Of a DNA stretch of 64,000 nt, positions 15,596-23,694 are shown in pieces. Under the pieces are notes generated by a model. It ran no database searches. It was not told the origin of the DNA and saw only the letters and a list, made by a program, of their open reading frames with translations. The position numbers and the translations under genes are program-made. How positions within the stretch are numbered: the first letter of the stretch is position 1; each line of letters begins with the position of its first letter. The DNA comes from an uncultured Pelagibacteraceae bacterium (GTDB lineage Bacteria; Pseudomonadota; Alphaproteobacteria; Pelagibacterales; Pelagibacteraceae): contig CACJWG010000001.1 of assembly GCA_902597055.1 (NCBI GenBank), forward strand, positions 1 through 64,000, given 5' to 3'.

Positions 15596-16789
15596 ATGGC
15601 ACTCAAAAGGAATATATTTCTTAGTTTTTTATTCTTTTTGTTTATATTCGGACTTGTCTTTTTTAGAGGACCTTGTTTTTTAACAGAGGGAATTTTTGAA
15701 ATAAACGCTTTTACTTTTTATAGTTATGCAAAGGCAAATGGATTTATAGATGGTATTTTTTATGTTCACGATGGTGCTTTTTATTTTAAATTTTGGACAA
15801 ACTTTGCAAACTCAATTGGATCACTATTTTCTATAGAAGTTGCGAAACTTGTTACAACTTATTTAACTATATTGATTTATTTTGTTATTTTTGCTTTCAT
15901 AATATATTCTAAATCTTTGTTATTCCTAAAACTTAAACATAAAATTTTTGCAGTTTTTGTTATCTTGTTATCCCCACCGATGACACCAGAAATTTGGATG
16001 GGTAGTGCACATGTTAGAGAATATTTTGGAATATTTGCTTTCATTTTACTTTTTTATAACTTTGAGAATTCCACCTTTACAAAAAAATTTACAGTAAATT
16101 TTTTTGTAATTTTATCCTTTTTAAGTAGCGTTTGGGCTGCAGCCTTGTTACCAGCATATTTTGCTCGATTTTTTTTTAAAAAATCAAAAGAAACTTTTGT
16201 ATTGTTTATATCGGCTTTAGCTTCTTTTCTTGTACAATTTTCAATTATATTCAATATATACTTTCTTGAAAAAGTGGAGACAGAGAGATTTCAAGTTGAA
16301 ATTTCAAAGATATTTAACTTTATTTACAATGTTCCAGTTAGAAGTTTCTTTGGAAGCACTATTCCAAAGTTTTTATTTTTAGAAAGCAATTTATATTATC
16401 TAAAATTTTTTGAAATAATTATATATTTTATTTCTGTTGTTTTTTTACTTTTTTTGATTATGTATGTTTATAAAAAAAAAGACTTTGAACTAAATCTTAT
16501 ATCATTTGCATTTATCTTAACATCCATTTTTGCAATTATAGGTTCTCTTAATGCTGATTTTGTTGGAGGCAGGTATTCTGTTATATCAGGAGTAATATTG
16601 ATATTTTTCGTTCTTCGTATTTATATTATTGAAAACAAGCTAATTATTAAGTACTTATCAAGTTTTTTATTACTTTTATCTTTAATTATTGGCTTTGTAG
16701 AATATAAATACTTGTCACCTTTACCCATGGTTTTAAATTGTGAATATTACGATGTATCTAAATATGACAATATATGGAAAAATTATTAA
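15596..16789 (+). CDS. Polytopic membrane protein of a surface-glycan locus
   Basis: 397 residues with about ten hydrophobic spans, very rich in phenylalanine. The layout resembles membrane-bound GT-C glycosyltransferases or polysaccharide polymerases, with a short loop VHDGAFYFKFWTNF after the first span. I see no diagnostic catalytic motif, so the class is tentative. Its end overlaps the start of the following glycosyltransferase-methyltransferase gene by 16 bp, implying coupled expression and a role in glycan or glycolipid assembly. Confidence 0.7.
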   Translation: MALKRNIFLSFLFFLFIFGLVFFRGPCFLTEGIFEINAFTFYSYAKANGFIDGIFYVHDGAFYFKFWTNFANSIGSLFSIEVAKLVTTYLTILIYFVIFAFIIYSKSLLFLKLKHKIFAVFVILLSPPMTPEIWMGSAHVREYFGIFAFILLFYNFENSTFTKKFTVNFFVILSFLSSVWAAALLPAYFARFFFKKSKETFVLFISALASFLVQFSIIFNIYFLEKVETERFQVEISKIFNFIYNVPVRSFFGSTIPKFLFLESNLYYLKFFEIIIYFISVVFLLFLIMYVYKKKDFELNLISFAFILTSIFAIIGSLNADFVGGRYSVISGVILIFFVLRIYIIENKLIIKYLSSFLLLLSLIIGFVEYKYLSPLPMVLNCEYYDVSKYDNIWKNY

Positions 16790-18252
16790 TTTACGTTGTT
16801 ACATTTAATCATGAGAAATTCATTGAGAAAACTGTAAAAAGAATAGATCAAAAAGTTTTTGAAAATTTTGATACAGAAATTCTTGTAAATGATGACTCGT
16901 CAACTGATAGCACTTTTGAAATTTTAAAAAAATTAAAATCTGAATTATCAAGTAAGGTAAAGTTTAATATTTTATCAAATCCTAAAAATTTAGGTTATGG
17001 AGGAAATCAAAAAATCGGTTATCACTATTCAATAATAAATAATTTTGATTATGTTGCTTTATTGCATGGAGACGGTCAATATGCCCCAGAGATTTTATCA
17101 GATTTACTATCTTCATTTGACGCTAAAGACACTAAAGCTGTATTTGGCTCAAGAATGTTGAATAGATTTGACGCGATTAAAGGCGGAATGCCGTTATATA
17201 AATTTTTTGGGAATAAAATTCTTACTTATTTACAAAACAAAATCCTTAAATCTAATATGTCGGAATTCCACTCAGGTTATAGAATTTATAAAGTCAGCGC
17301 TTTAAATGAAATACCTTTTCATTTAAATTCTAATGATTATACATTTGATACTGAAATTATAATTCAATTTTTAATTTCTAATTTTAAAATAAAAGAAATT
17401 TCAATACCTACTTTTTATGGAGGGGAGATATCATATGTTAATGGAATTTATTATGCATATAGAATAATTAGCGAAAGTCTAAAGGCTAAAATACAATCTT
17501 TAGGGATATTTTACGATAAAAAATATGACTTAGTTAAAGATCAAAATAATTATAAGTTTAAAAAAAAATTTACTAGCACTCACTCTCTTACTTTTCAAAT
17601 GATAAAAGAAAATTCATACGTTCTTGATTTAGGTTGTAATGATGGCGAAATGATAAGATTTTTAGAAAATGAAAAAAAATGCAAAACAGTTGGTGTAGAT
17701 GAAAATGTTTCAAAACCAAAAAAAATTCTAGGTGAATATTATTCGTGCAATTTAGATACAGATTTGCCGAACATATCGTTCGATGAATTTGATTATATTA
17801 TTTTTTTAGATGTTATAGAGCACTTAAAGAATCCAGAAATTTTTATGTCAAAACTTTACACAAAACTATCTAATAATGAAAAAGTTCAAATAATAATATC
17901 TACACCAAATATTTCTTTCATAATAATGAGAATTATGCTTCTTTTTGGTTTTTTTAATTATGGAAAAAGAGGAATTCTAGACAGAACACACACAAGATTA
18001 TTTACATTTTCTTCATTTAAGAAACTAATTGAAAATTCAAATTTTTCAATAGTTGAGACCAGAGGTGTACCTGCACCTTTTCCACTGGCAATTGGAGAAA
18101 ATTTTATTGGAAAATTTTTAGTTTATTTAAATAATTTTTTCATTCGTATTTGGAAATCACTATTTGCGTATCAAATTATTTGTAAAATAAAGCCAAATAA
18201 ATCATTAGATATGCTACTCTCTAAAGCTAAAAATAAAATTAAAACAAATTAA
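16774..18252 (+). CDS. Fused family 2 glycosyltransferase and SAM-dependent methyltransferase
   Basis: 492 residues. The first half (about 1-235) is a GT2 glycosyltransferase with the nucleotide-binding LVNDDSSTDST near 37-47 and HGDGQYAP near 98-105. The second half (about 270-470) is a class I methyltransferase with the SAM motif VLDLGCNDGE at 283-292 and DYIIFLDVIEHL later. It probably transfers a sugar to a lipid or glycan and methylates a sugar or acceptor. The start overlaps the upstream membrane protein by 16 bp. A strong tRNA-Met gene follows 68 bp downstream. The acceptor is unknown. Confidence 0.85.
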   Translation: MEKLLIYVVTFNHEKFIEKTVKRIDQKVFENFDTEILVNDDSSTDSTFEILKKLKSELSSKVKFNILSNPKNLGYGGNQKIGYHYSIINNFDYVALLHGDGQYAPEILSDLLSSFDAKDTKAVFGSRMLNRFDAIKGGMPLYKFFGNKILTYLQNKILKSNMSEFHSGYRIYKVSALNEIPFHLNSNDYTFDTEIIIQFLISNFKIKEISIPTFYGGEISYVNGIYYAYRIISESLKAKIQSLGIFYDKKYDLVKDQNNYKFKKKFTSTHSLTFQMIKENSYVLDLGCNDGEMIRFLENEKKCKTVGVDENVSKPKKILGEYYSCNLDTDLPNISFDEFDYIIFLDVIEHLKNPEIFMSKLYTKLSNNEKVQIIISTPNISFIIMRIMLLFGFFNYGKRGILDRTHTRLFTFSSFKKLIENSNFSIVETRGVPAPFPLAIGENFIGKFLVYLNNFFIRIWKSLFAYQIICKIKPNKSLDMLLSKAKNKIKTN

Positions 18253-18320
18253 GTAATGTGTATTATCGAAACTTGTTTGCAACAAAAAATAAAAGTAGTA
18301 TATATCAACAACAATTTATT

Positions 18321-18397
18321 GGCGGGGTAGCTCAGTTGGTTAGAGCGCGGGACTCATAAGCCCGAGGTCAGTGGTTCGATCCCACTTCCCGCTACCA
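18321..18397 (+). tRNA. tRNA-Met (anticodon CAT)
   Basis: 77 bases including an encoded CCA. The cloverleaf has acceptor arms GGCGGGG and TCCCGCT, a GCTC/GAGC D-arm, an anticodon loop CTCATAA, and a T-arm AGTGG-TTCGATC-CCACT. The anticodon stem (CGGGA/GCCCG) has an A-G opposition next to the loop. The form resembles elongator tRNA-Met of alphaproteobacteria. CAT could also be tRNA-Ile2 read as k2C, but the acceptor and D-arm fit Met better. A TATATA stretch near 18300 may be its -10. Confidence 0.93.
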
Positions 18398-18403
18398 TTT
18401 AAT

Positions 18404-19159
18404 ATGATTTTTAGAAAATTATTTAAAATTAAAAACATTTTTTTTAGAAGATTATTGTCCAAAATCGAAATTGGAAAATTTAATAATCATAATTATACAA
18501 TTTTTTATGATAAACAAAAAAATAATGAGCTATCAGAGTTAGCCAATATTCATAAAACAAATAAAGGTTATCTCTCAAATCAATCAAGTAGCACAAACCT
18601 GGATAAAAAAGGTTGCCACAACTATAGTGATTTTTATTCAGATATATTCTACTTTGGAAAAAATCACGTAAAAAAAGTTTTTGAATTAGGTATTGGTAGC
18701 ACTAATAACAGTCAGAAATTTAATATGAATCATCAAGGTGAGAATTATAAAACTGGCGGATCTCTGAGAATGTGGAGAGACTATTTTAAAAATGCGAAAA
18801 TTTTTGGTGCAGATGTTGATAAGGATTGTCTCTTTAATGAAGATAGAATTAAAACTTTTTATGTTGATCAAAGTGACAAAGATTCAGTAATAAATATGTG
18901 GAAACAAATCGATGAAAATGAATTTGATATTTTGATAGATGATGGATGTCATAGATTTGAAGAAACTATAATTTTTTTTGAAAACTCAATTAATAAATTA
19001 AGAAAAGGTGGCATTTATATAATAGAGGATATTCTTTTATCTCAGAGAAAAAAATTTTTAGAATATTTCAAGTCTAATAATCTTAATTTTAAATTTATAG
19101 ATTTTTATAGACCTGATGCAAAACTTCAAAATAATTCACTTATATTAATTATAAGATAG
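18404..19159 (+). CDS. SAM-dependent methyltransferase-like protein in glycan locus
   Basis: 251 residues from the ATG at 18404; a longer in-frame reading would begin inside the tRNA and is rejected. It has the motif FELGIGS at 93-99, ADVDKDCLF as the acidic second motif, and FDILIDDGCHRFEET. This resembles macrocin/demethylmacrocin-type O-methyltransferases that act on sugars. It starts only 6 bases after the tRNA CCA, so no ribosome site exists and the message may be released by tRNA 3' processing. The substrate is presumably a surface sugar. Confidence 0.8.
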   Translation: MIFRKLFKIKNIFFRRLLSKIEIGKFNNHNYTIFYDKQKNNELSELANIHKTNKGYLSNQSSSTNLDKKGCHNYSDFYSDIFYFGKNHVKKVFELGIGSTNNSQKFNMNHQGENYKTGGSLRMWRDYFKNAKIFGADVDKDCLFNEDRIKTFYVDQSDKDSVINMWKQIDENEFDILIDDGCHRFEETIIFFENSINKLRKGGIYIIEDILLSQRKKFLEYFKSNNLNFKFIDFYRPDAKLQNNSLILIIR

Positions 19160-19188
19160 GAAATATTAATTATTTCTTATCCAAAAAT

Positions 19189-19893
19189 TTAAGTAATTTT
19201 ATTGAATTTTTTGATTATCATAGTTGAATTGAGTGGAAGACTATTTTTTTTTACTTTAAAAAATTTTTTTTTAATTTTTTTATTTACTTTTTTTGCAAAA
19301 TCATAAACAGATTGAGCTGGACCGCCAGCGTTTATTATTCCTTTTTTGTTAATAAGTTTAAAAAAAACTTTTGCAAGATCCTCATGAAACATAAAATTCG
19401 TTTTTAAATTGGTATAGGCGTATTCATGTAGAAAAGGTTTTTTCGTCATACAAATTCTTAAAATAAGTGAGTTTTTTAGCATTTGAACTGCACATTCTCC
19501 TCCTAGTTTAGACCAACCATAATTGTTAAATGGAAGTAAGGGATGATCCTCTTTGTAACTTCCTTTTTTTGAAGGATAAACGTAATTTGTTGAAAAATAA
19601 ATAAGTTTTATTTTATATTTCTTGCAAAGATTAACTATGTTTGATGTACCTATAATATTGGTACTTATACTTTTTTCAATTTTATTTTCGTGTATTTGCA
19701 TTGGTCGAGAAATTGCTGCAGTATGAATAATTATTTTTGGTTTTATTTTCTTAATGTATCTTTCCATCTTTTTAAAATTTGTGATATCAAAAATATTTGA
19801 TGATGGATAATAAATATTTTTTTTATCTGAATTAAATTTTTTAAATACTTTTCCAAAATTTCCACTGCCACCAGTAAATATTATTTTTTTCAT
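19189..19893 (-). CDS. rmlD: RmlD-like dTDP-4-dehydrorhamnose reductase, short form
   Basis: 234 residues, against 285-300 for typical RmlD. The NAD(P)-binding GGSGNFG lies near residues 8-14, IIHTAAISRP near 55-64, the serine region in YFSTNYVYPS, and YGWSK provides the catalytic tyrosine and lysine. The family reduces dTDP-4-keto-rhamnose in the last step of dTDP-rhamnose synthesis. It overlaps rmlC by 4 bp (ATGA) and ends the minus-strand rmlB-A-C-D run. It could reduce another keto-sugar; its shortness is in the substrate-binding half. Confidence 0.78.
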   Translation of the reverse strand: MKKIIFTGGSGNFGKVFKKFNSDKKNIYYPSSNIFDITNFKKMERYIKKIKPKIIIHTAAISRPMQIHENKIEKSISTNIIGTSNIVNLCKKYKIKLIYFSTNYVYPSKKGSYKEDHPLLPFNNYGWSKLGGECAVQMLKNSLILRICMTKKPFLHEYAYTNLKTNFMFHEDLAKVFFKLINKKGIINAGGPAQSVYDFAKKVNKKIKKKFFKVKKNSLPLNSTMIIKKFNKIT

Positions 19894-20417
19894 CTTTTGT
19901 AATTTTCAAAATCTTTCAATGAAAGAGCTAATCTATCTTTCTTGGAAACAATAGGTTTTTTTACACCCCATCTTATTTTTAAATCAGAATCATTCCATTT
20001 AATTGAAACTTCGCTTTTGGGGTCCCTATAATTTGAGCAAGCATAGTGAAGAATATTTTCTTTATCTAGTCCTAAAATTCCATGCGCGAAACCTCTTGGA
20101 ACAAATAAATGTTTTCCATTTTTTTCACTTAAAATAATTTTGAAATGTTTTCCATATGTTTTAGAATTCTTTCGTAAATCGACAGCAATATCGAGTACTT
20201 TTCCCTTGAGAACAGATAAAAATTTGTCTTGAGGATTTTTTACTTGCATGTGAAGACCCCGTAAAACATTTTTTTTTGAGCTAGAAACTAAAGTAAAAAC
20301 GAGGTTTTTATTTATAAAATTTTTTTTGAATTCCTCTTTTAACCATCCTCTTTTATCTCTAAAAACTTTAGTATTTACAACAAACAGATCCTTAAATTTT
20401 GTTTTAATCTTTTTCAT
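19890..20417 (-). CDS. rmlC: dTDP-4-dehydrorhamnose 3,5-epimerase
   Basis: 175 residues, the normal RmlC length. The cupin core shows VLRGLHMQ with catalytic H56, then LKGKVLDIAVDLR, FVPRGFAHG near 105-113, and the later YRDPKSE region. It epimerises C3 and C5 of dTDP-4-keto-6-deoxyglucose. The gene lies directly after rmlA and overlaps rmlD by 4 bp. Confidence 0.93.
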   Translation of the reverse strand: MKKIKTKFKDLFVVNTKVFRDKRGWLKEEFKKNFINKNLVFTLVSSSKKNVLRGLHMQVKNPQDKFLSVLKGKVLDIAVDLRKNSKTYGKHFKIILSEKNGKHLFVPRGFAHGILGLDKENILHYACSNYRDPKSEVSIKWNDSDLKIRWGVKKPIVSKKDRLALSLKDFENYKR

Positions 20418-21287
20418 TTAAGTAATCATTTTTTTTAAGTAATTGGAATAATCACATTTTCCATAAAATTGAACTGCATCTAGAACTTCTTTTTTACCAA
20501 TCCATCTGTTATTGAAAGCGATCTCCTCAAGACAAGCGATTTTAAATCCTTGTCTATTTTCTATAGCTGAAACAAAAGCACTTGTTTTATAAAAATCTTC
20601 TATAGACCCCGTATCTAACCACGCACCACCTCTACCCAAAATGTCCGATGTTAATTTTTTTTTATTTAAATATATCTTAAGTAAGTCAGTAATTTCCAAC
20701 TCATTTCTTGATGAAGGTTTAAGTTTTTTTGCATATTCAACAACTTTTTTATCAAAAAAATATAAACCAGTGATTGCTAAATCAGAAAAATATTTTTTTG
20801 GCTTTTCTTTAATTGTTGTAATTTTCCCTGTCTTCGAAGTTTTTGCAACTCCAAATAATTCTGGTTTAATTACTTTGTGCAAAATAACCTTTGCGCCACT
20901 TTTCAACTTTGTACAATTAATAAGTTTTGAAGTTAAATTTTGTCCATAGAAAAAATTGTCTCCAAGTATCAATGCAACATTTTTATTATTTATAAATTTT
21001 TCTCCTAAAAGAAATGCATCAGGTAAACCTTTCGGATAATTTTGCTCTTTATAAGTTATATTGATCCCGAGACGTTTTCCGTCGGGTAAAATTTTTTTGT
21101 ATTGGTTTAATTGACCTTTATTAACTATGATCAAAATATCTTTTATCTTTGCTAGCATTAAAATCGAAAGAGGATAAAAAATCAAAGGCTTATCATAAAT
21201 TGGCAATAGTTGTTTATTTACTGCTTTGGTTAGAGGGCTCATTCTAGTACCCATGCCACCAGCTAAAATAATTGCTTTATTTATCAT
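20418..21287 (-). CDS. rmlA: Glucose-1-phosphate thymidylyltransferase
   Basis: 289 residues, the usual RmlA length. The nucleotide-binding signature is GGMGTRMSPLT near 11-21, with a lysine in NKQLLPIYDKP, the metal-site block ALILGDNFFYG near 105-115, and GGAWLDTGS near 218-226. It makes dTDP-glucose from dTTP and glucose-1-phosphate, starting rhamnose synthesis. It overlaps the rmlB remnant by 4 bp and is followed immediately by rmlC. Confidence 0.95.
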   Translation of the reverse strand: MINKAIILAGGMGTRMSPLTKAVNKQLLPIYDKPLIFYPLSILMLAKIKDILIIVNKGQLNQYKKILPDGKRLGINITYKEQNYPKGLPDAFLLGEKFINNKNVALILGDNFFYGQNLTSKLINCTKLKSGAKVILHKVIKPELFGVAKTSKTGKITTIKEKPKKYFSDLAITGLYFFDKKVVEYAKKLKPSSRNELEITDLLKIYLNKKKLTSDILGRGGAWLDTGSIEDFYKTSAFVSAIENRQGFKIACLEEIAFNNRWIGKKEVLDAVQFYGKCDYSNYLKKMIT

Positions 21288-22178
21288 TTAATTATTCCTA
21301 GTCTCTTTGTGATATCCTTTTTTTTTAAAGTTGTATAGTATTTCATATTTTCGAAATACCAATTGAAGGTATTTTCTAAACCTTTTTTAAGATTTATTTT
21401 AGACTTCCATTTAAGTTTTTTTAAAATTTTTTTACTATCTAATGCGTATCTAAAATCATGTCCAGGTCTGTCTTTTACAAATTTTATCTTAACTTTTTTA
21501 CTTAATTTTATTTTTTTTTTAGCAATACTGATCAAAAGTTTAGCAATATCCAAATTGCTACTGTTGATATTAGATCCAATATTATAAAAATCTCCCTTTA
21601 CTCCACTTTTAAATACTTTAAACAAGGCATCACAATGATCATCTACAAATATCCATTCTCTAGAATTTTTTCCCTTTCCATACAAAGGAAGAGGTTTGTT
21701 ATTAATTATATTGTAAATTAGTTTTGGAATTAGTTTTTCAGGATGTTGGTGAGGTCCATAGTTATTTGAACAATTAGTTATCATTGCATTAATTTTAAAG
21801 GTCCTAACATAAGAATATACAAGATGATCTGATGATGCTTTTGATGCAGCGTAGGGCGAGCTTGGTTTATAAGAGTCATTTTCTTTACTTCTACCTTTTA
21901 ATACATCGCCATAAACTTCATCGGTCGAAATATGAATTAGTTTAGCTTTTTTGTTTTTTTTTGAAAATTCTCTAAATTCTTCCAATAAATTGAACACCCC
22001 AACTATATTACTTTTTATAAACTCAGCAGGTCCATCAATTGATCTATCAACATGAGTTTCTGCAGCTAAATTAAATATTGCAATAGGTTTGTATAATTTT
22101 AAAATTTTTCTTAATTAATAATTTTATAAGATTACTACCAATAAATCCCAAACCGCCAGTCACAATTATTTTTTTCAT
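21284..22178 (-). pseudogene. rmlB: rmlB (dTDP-glucose 4,6-dehydratase) broken by an internal frameshifting deletion
   Basis: The gene starts well: ATG at 22178 encodes MKKIIVTGGLGFIGSN, the NAD-binding start of RmlB, but this frame stops at 22068-22070 after 36 codons. A second frame then encodes KPIAIFNLAAETHVDRSI and the rest of RmlB to 21284, including STDEVYG and the catalytic YAASK. By comparison with E. coli RmlB, about 43 residues between the two are missing and the frame has changed. The longest ORF without the start is 237 residues from a GTG at 21997, lacking the NAD site. The junction is an A/T-rich stretch near 22092-22115. It may be a true loss or an assembly error. Confidence 0.82.
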
Positions 22179-22228
22179 TTTTTTTTTTTTTTACAACAAT
22201 AGTTATTTTAAGTATACTTCATTATCAC

Positions 22229-23095
22229 ATGGAATTTACAAGCAATAATCTAACTTTTGTAATAGTCACGTTTAATAGCAGAAAAGTAATCTACGACTGC
22301 TTAAATTCTCTACCAAAAGATTTTCACAAATTAATAATTGAAAATTCATTTGATGAAGAATTAAAAAAAGAATTAGAGCAGAATTATGATAAAACTGAGG
22401 TAATTTTATCTAAGAATATAGGGATGGGAGCTGGAAATAATCTTGGTATCATTAAATCAAATACACAATATGTTTATGTATTAAATCCAGATGTAGTATT
22501 AAAACATGACACTATATTAAATATTAATAATTCAATTTCAGAATTAGATAATTTTGCGATTTTATCACCTGTATCAGATAATCCAGATTATCCAAATTAT
22601 AAAATAAATTTAAGTAAAACAAAAAATAATCACAACAGTTCAATTAAAGATGTTGAAGAGATCGATGGTTACTCCATGATAATTAACAAAAATTTTTTTA
22701 TTAATAATTTTTTTTTTGATGAGAAATTCTTTATGTACTTAGAAAATGTTGATTTATGTTTAAGAGCAAAAAAAGATAGTGGAAAACTACTAATTATAAT
22801 GAACTCAAAAATTCATCATTTAGGAGCTCAAGCTGTCGATGATAAATATATTGAAGAGGTTGAGCTTTCAAGAAACTGGCATTGGATGTGGTCAAAATTT
22901 TATTTTAATAAAAAACATCGAGGATTTTTTGTTTCAACATCATTAGGACTTATTAGTTTATTAGGAAACTTTTTAAAATATTTTATTTATATGATTACCT
23001 TTAACAAAAAAAGAAATATTTATAGAATGAGAATGTCAGGTTTCATTAACTCTTTATTAGGAAGACAATCTTGGTATAGACCAGAAATAAATTAA
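22229..23095 (+). CDS. Family 2 glycosyltransferase
   Basis: 288 residues. It shows the GT2 start TFVIVTFNSRKVIYDCL, the nucleotide-sugar block NIGMGAGNN near 69-77, YVLNPDVVL as the metal-binding DxD-like segment, and a later FFMYLENVDLCLR acid block. The form resembles rhamnosyltransferases (WbbL type), in keeping with the adjacent rml genes. A hydrophobic stretch near 235-253 may bind the membrane. Its end overlaps apt by 4 bp. The acceptor sugar is unknown. Confidence 0.88.
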   Translation: MEFTSNNLTFVIVTFNSRKVIYDCLNSLPKDFHKLIIENSFDEELKKELEQNYDKTEVILSKNIGMGAGNNLGIIKSNTQYVYVLNPDVVLKHDTILNINNSISELDNFAILSPVSDNPDYPNYKINLSKTKNNHNSSIKDVEEIDGYSMIINKNFFINNFFFDEKFFMYLENVDLCLRAKKDSGKLLIIMNSKIHHLGAQAVDDKYIEEVELSRNWHWMWSKFYFNKKHRGFFVSTSLGLISLLGNFLKYFIYMITFNKKRNIYRMRMSGFINSLLGRQSWYRPEIN

Positions 23096-23619
23096 TGTCC
23101 TGGGAATTCAATTAAATTTTCAACTTTAAAACCTTTTTCTATTAACTTGTCAGACCCACCAAGGTCAAATAAGTTTATAACAAAAATGAATGCTCCAACT
23201 TTTCCTTTTGAGATTTCAATTAGCCTTGAAGCTGCTTCGGCAGTTCCGCCAGTAGCAATTAAATCATCAATTATCAATACAGTATCCTTTTCATTTATCG
23301 AGTCCTTATGTACTTCAATTGTTGCGGTTCCATACTCTAATTCGAAATCTGTAGAATGAGTTTCAGCAGGTAATTTATTTTTTTTTCTTAACATTATAAA
23401 AGGCTTCTTTAAAATATATGAAACAGCAGATGCAAATACGAAACCTCTCGACTCAATTGCTGCAATTTTGTTAAATTTAAATTTTTTTGATCTTTCAACT
23501 ATTTGATTTATAGTCTCTTCAAAAGCTTTTTCATCTTTTATTAGAGTTGTAATGTCCCTAAATAAAATACCCTTCTTTGGATAGTCTGGGATTGATCTAA
23601 TAAACTTTTTTAAATCCAT
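23092..23619 (-). CDS. apt: Adenine phosphoribosyltransferase
   Basis: 175 residues, the normal Apt length. It begins DLKKFIRSIPDYPKKGI and contains the PRPP-binding motif VLIIDDLIATGGTA near 114-127 and an ESRGFVFA block near 56-63. It converts adenine and PRPP to AMP. The next plus-strand operon begins 75 bp away and includes MtnP, which releases adenine, so placement here is functional: Apt would recapture the base. Confidence 0.95.
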   Translation of the reverse strand: MDLKKFIRSIPDYPKKGILFRDITTLIKDEKAFEETINQIVERSKKFKFNKIAAIESRGFVFASAVSYILKKPFIMLRKKNKLPAETHSTDFELEYGTATIEVHKDSINEKDTVLIIDDLIATGGTAEAASRLIEISKGKVGAFIFVINLFDLGGSDKLIEKGFKVENLIEFPGH

Positions 23620-23694
23620 TTAAATTTGCGTTATATTATTAAATAAACTATCTTTTTAATATGGTAAACAATAAATTTTAATTAGAACTTAAAA

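Noticed and set aside
18371-18403. Longer start of the methyltransferase inside tRNA-Met
   Set aside because: The first 11 codons would translate tRNA sequence; the ATG at 18404 follows the tRNA and begins the natural basic N-terminus.
15596-23095. Integrated element at tRNA-Met
   Set aside because: There is no integrase, transposase or phage gene nearby and no repeated tRNA end was noticed; an island by replacement is more likely.
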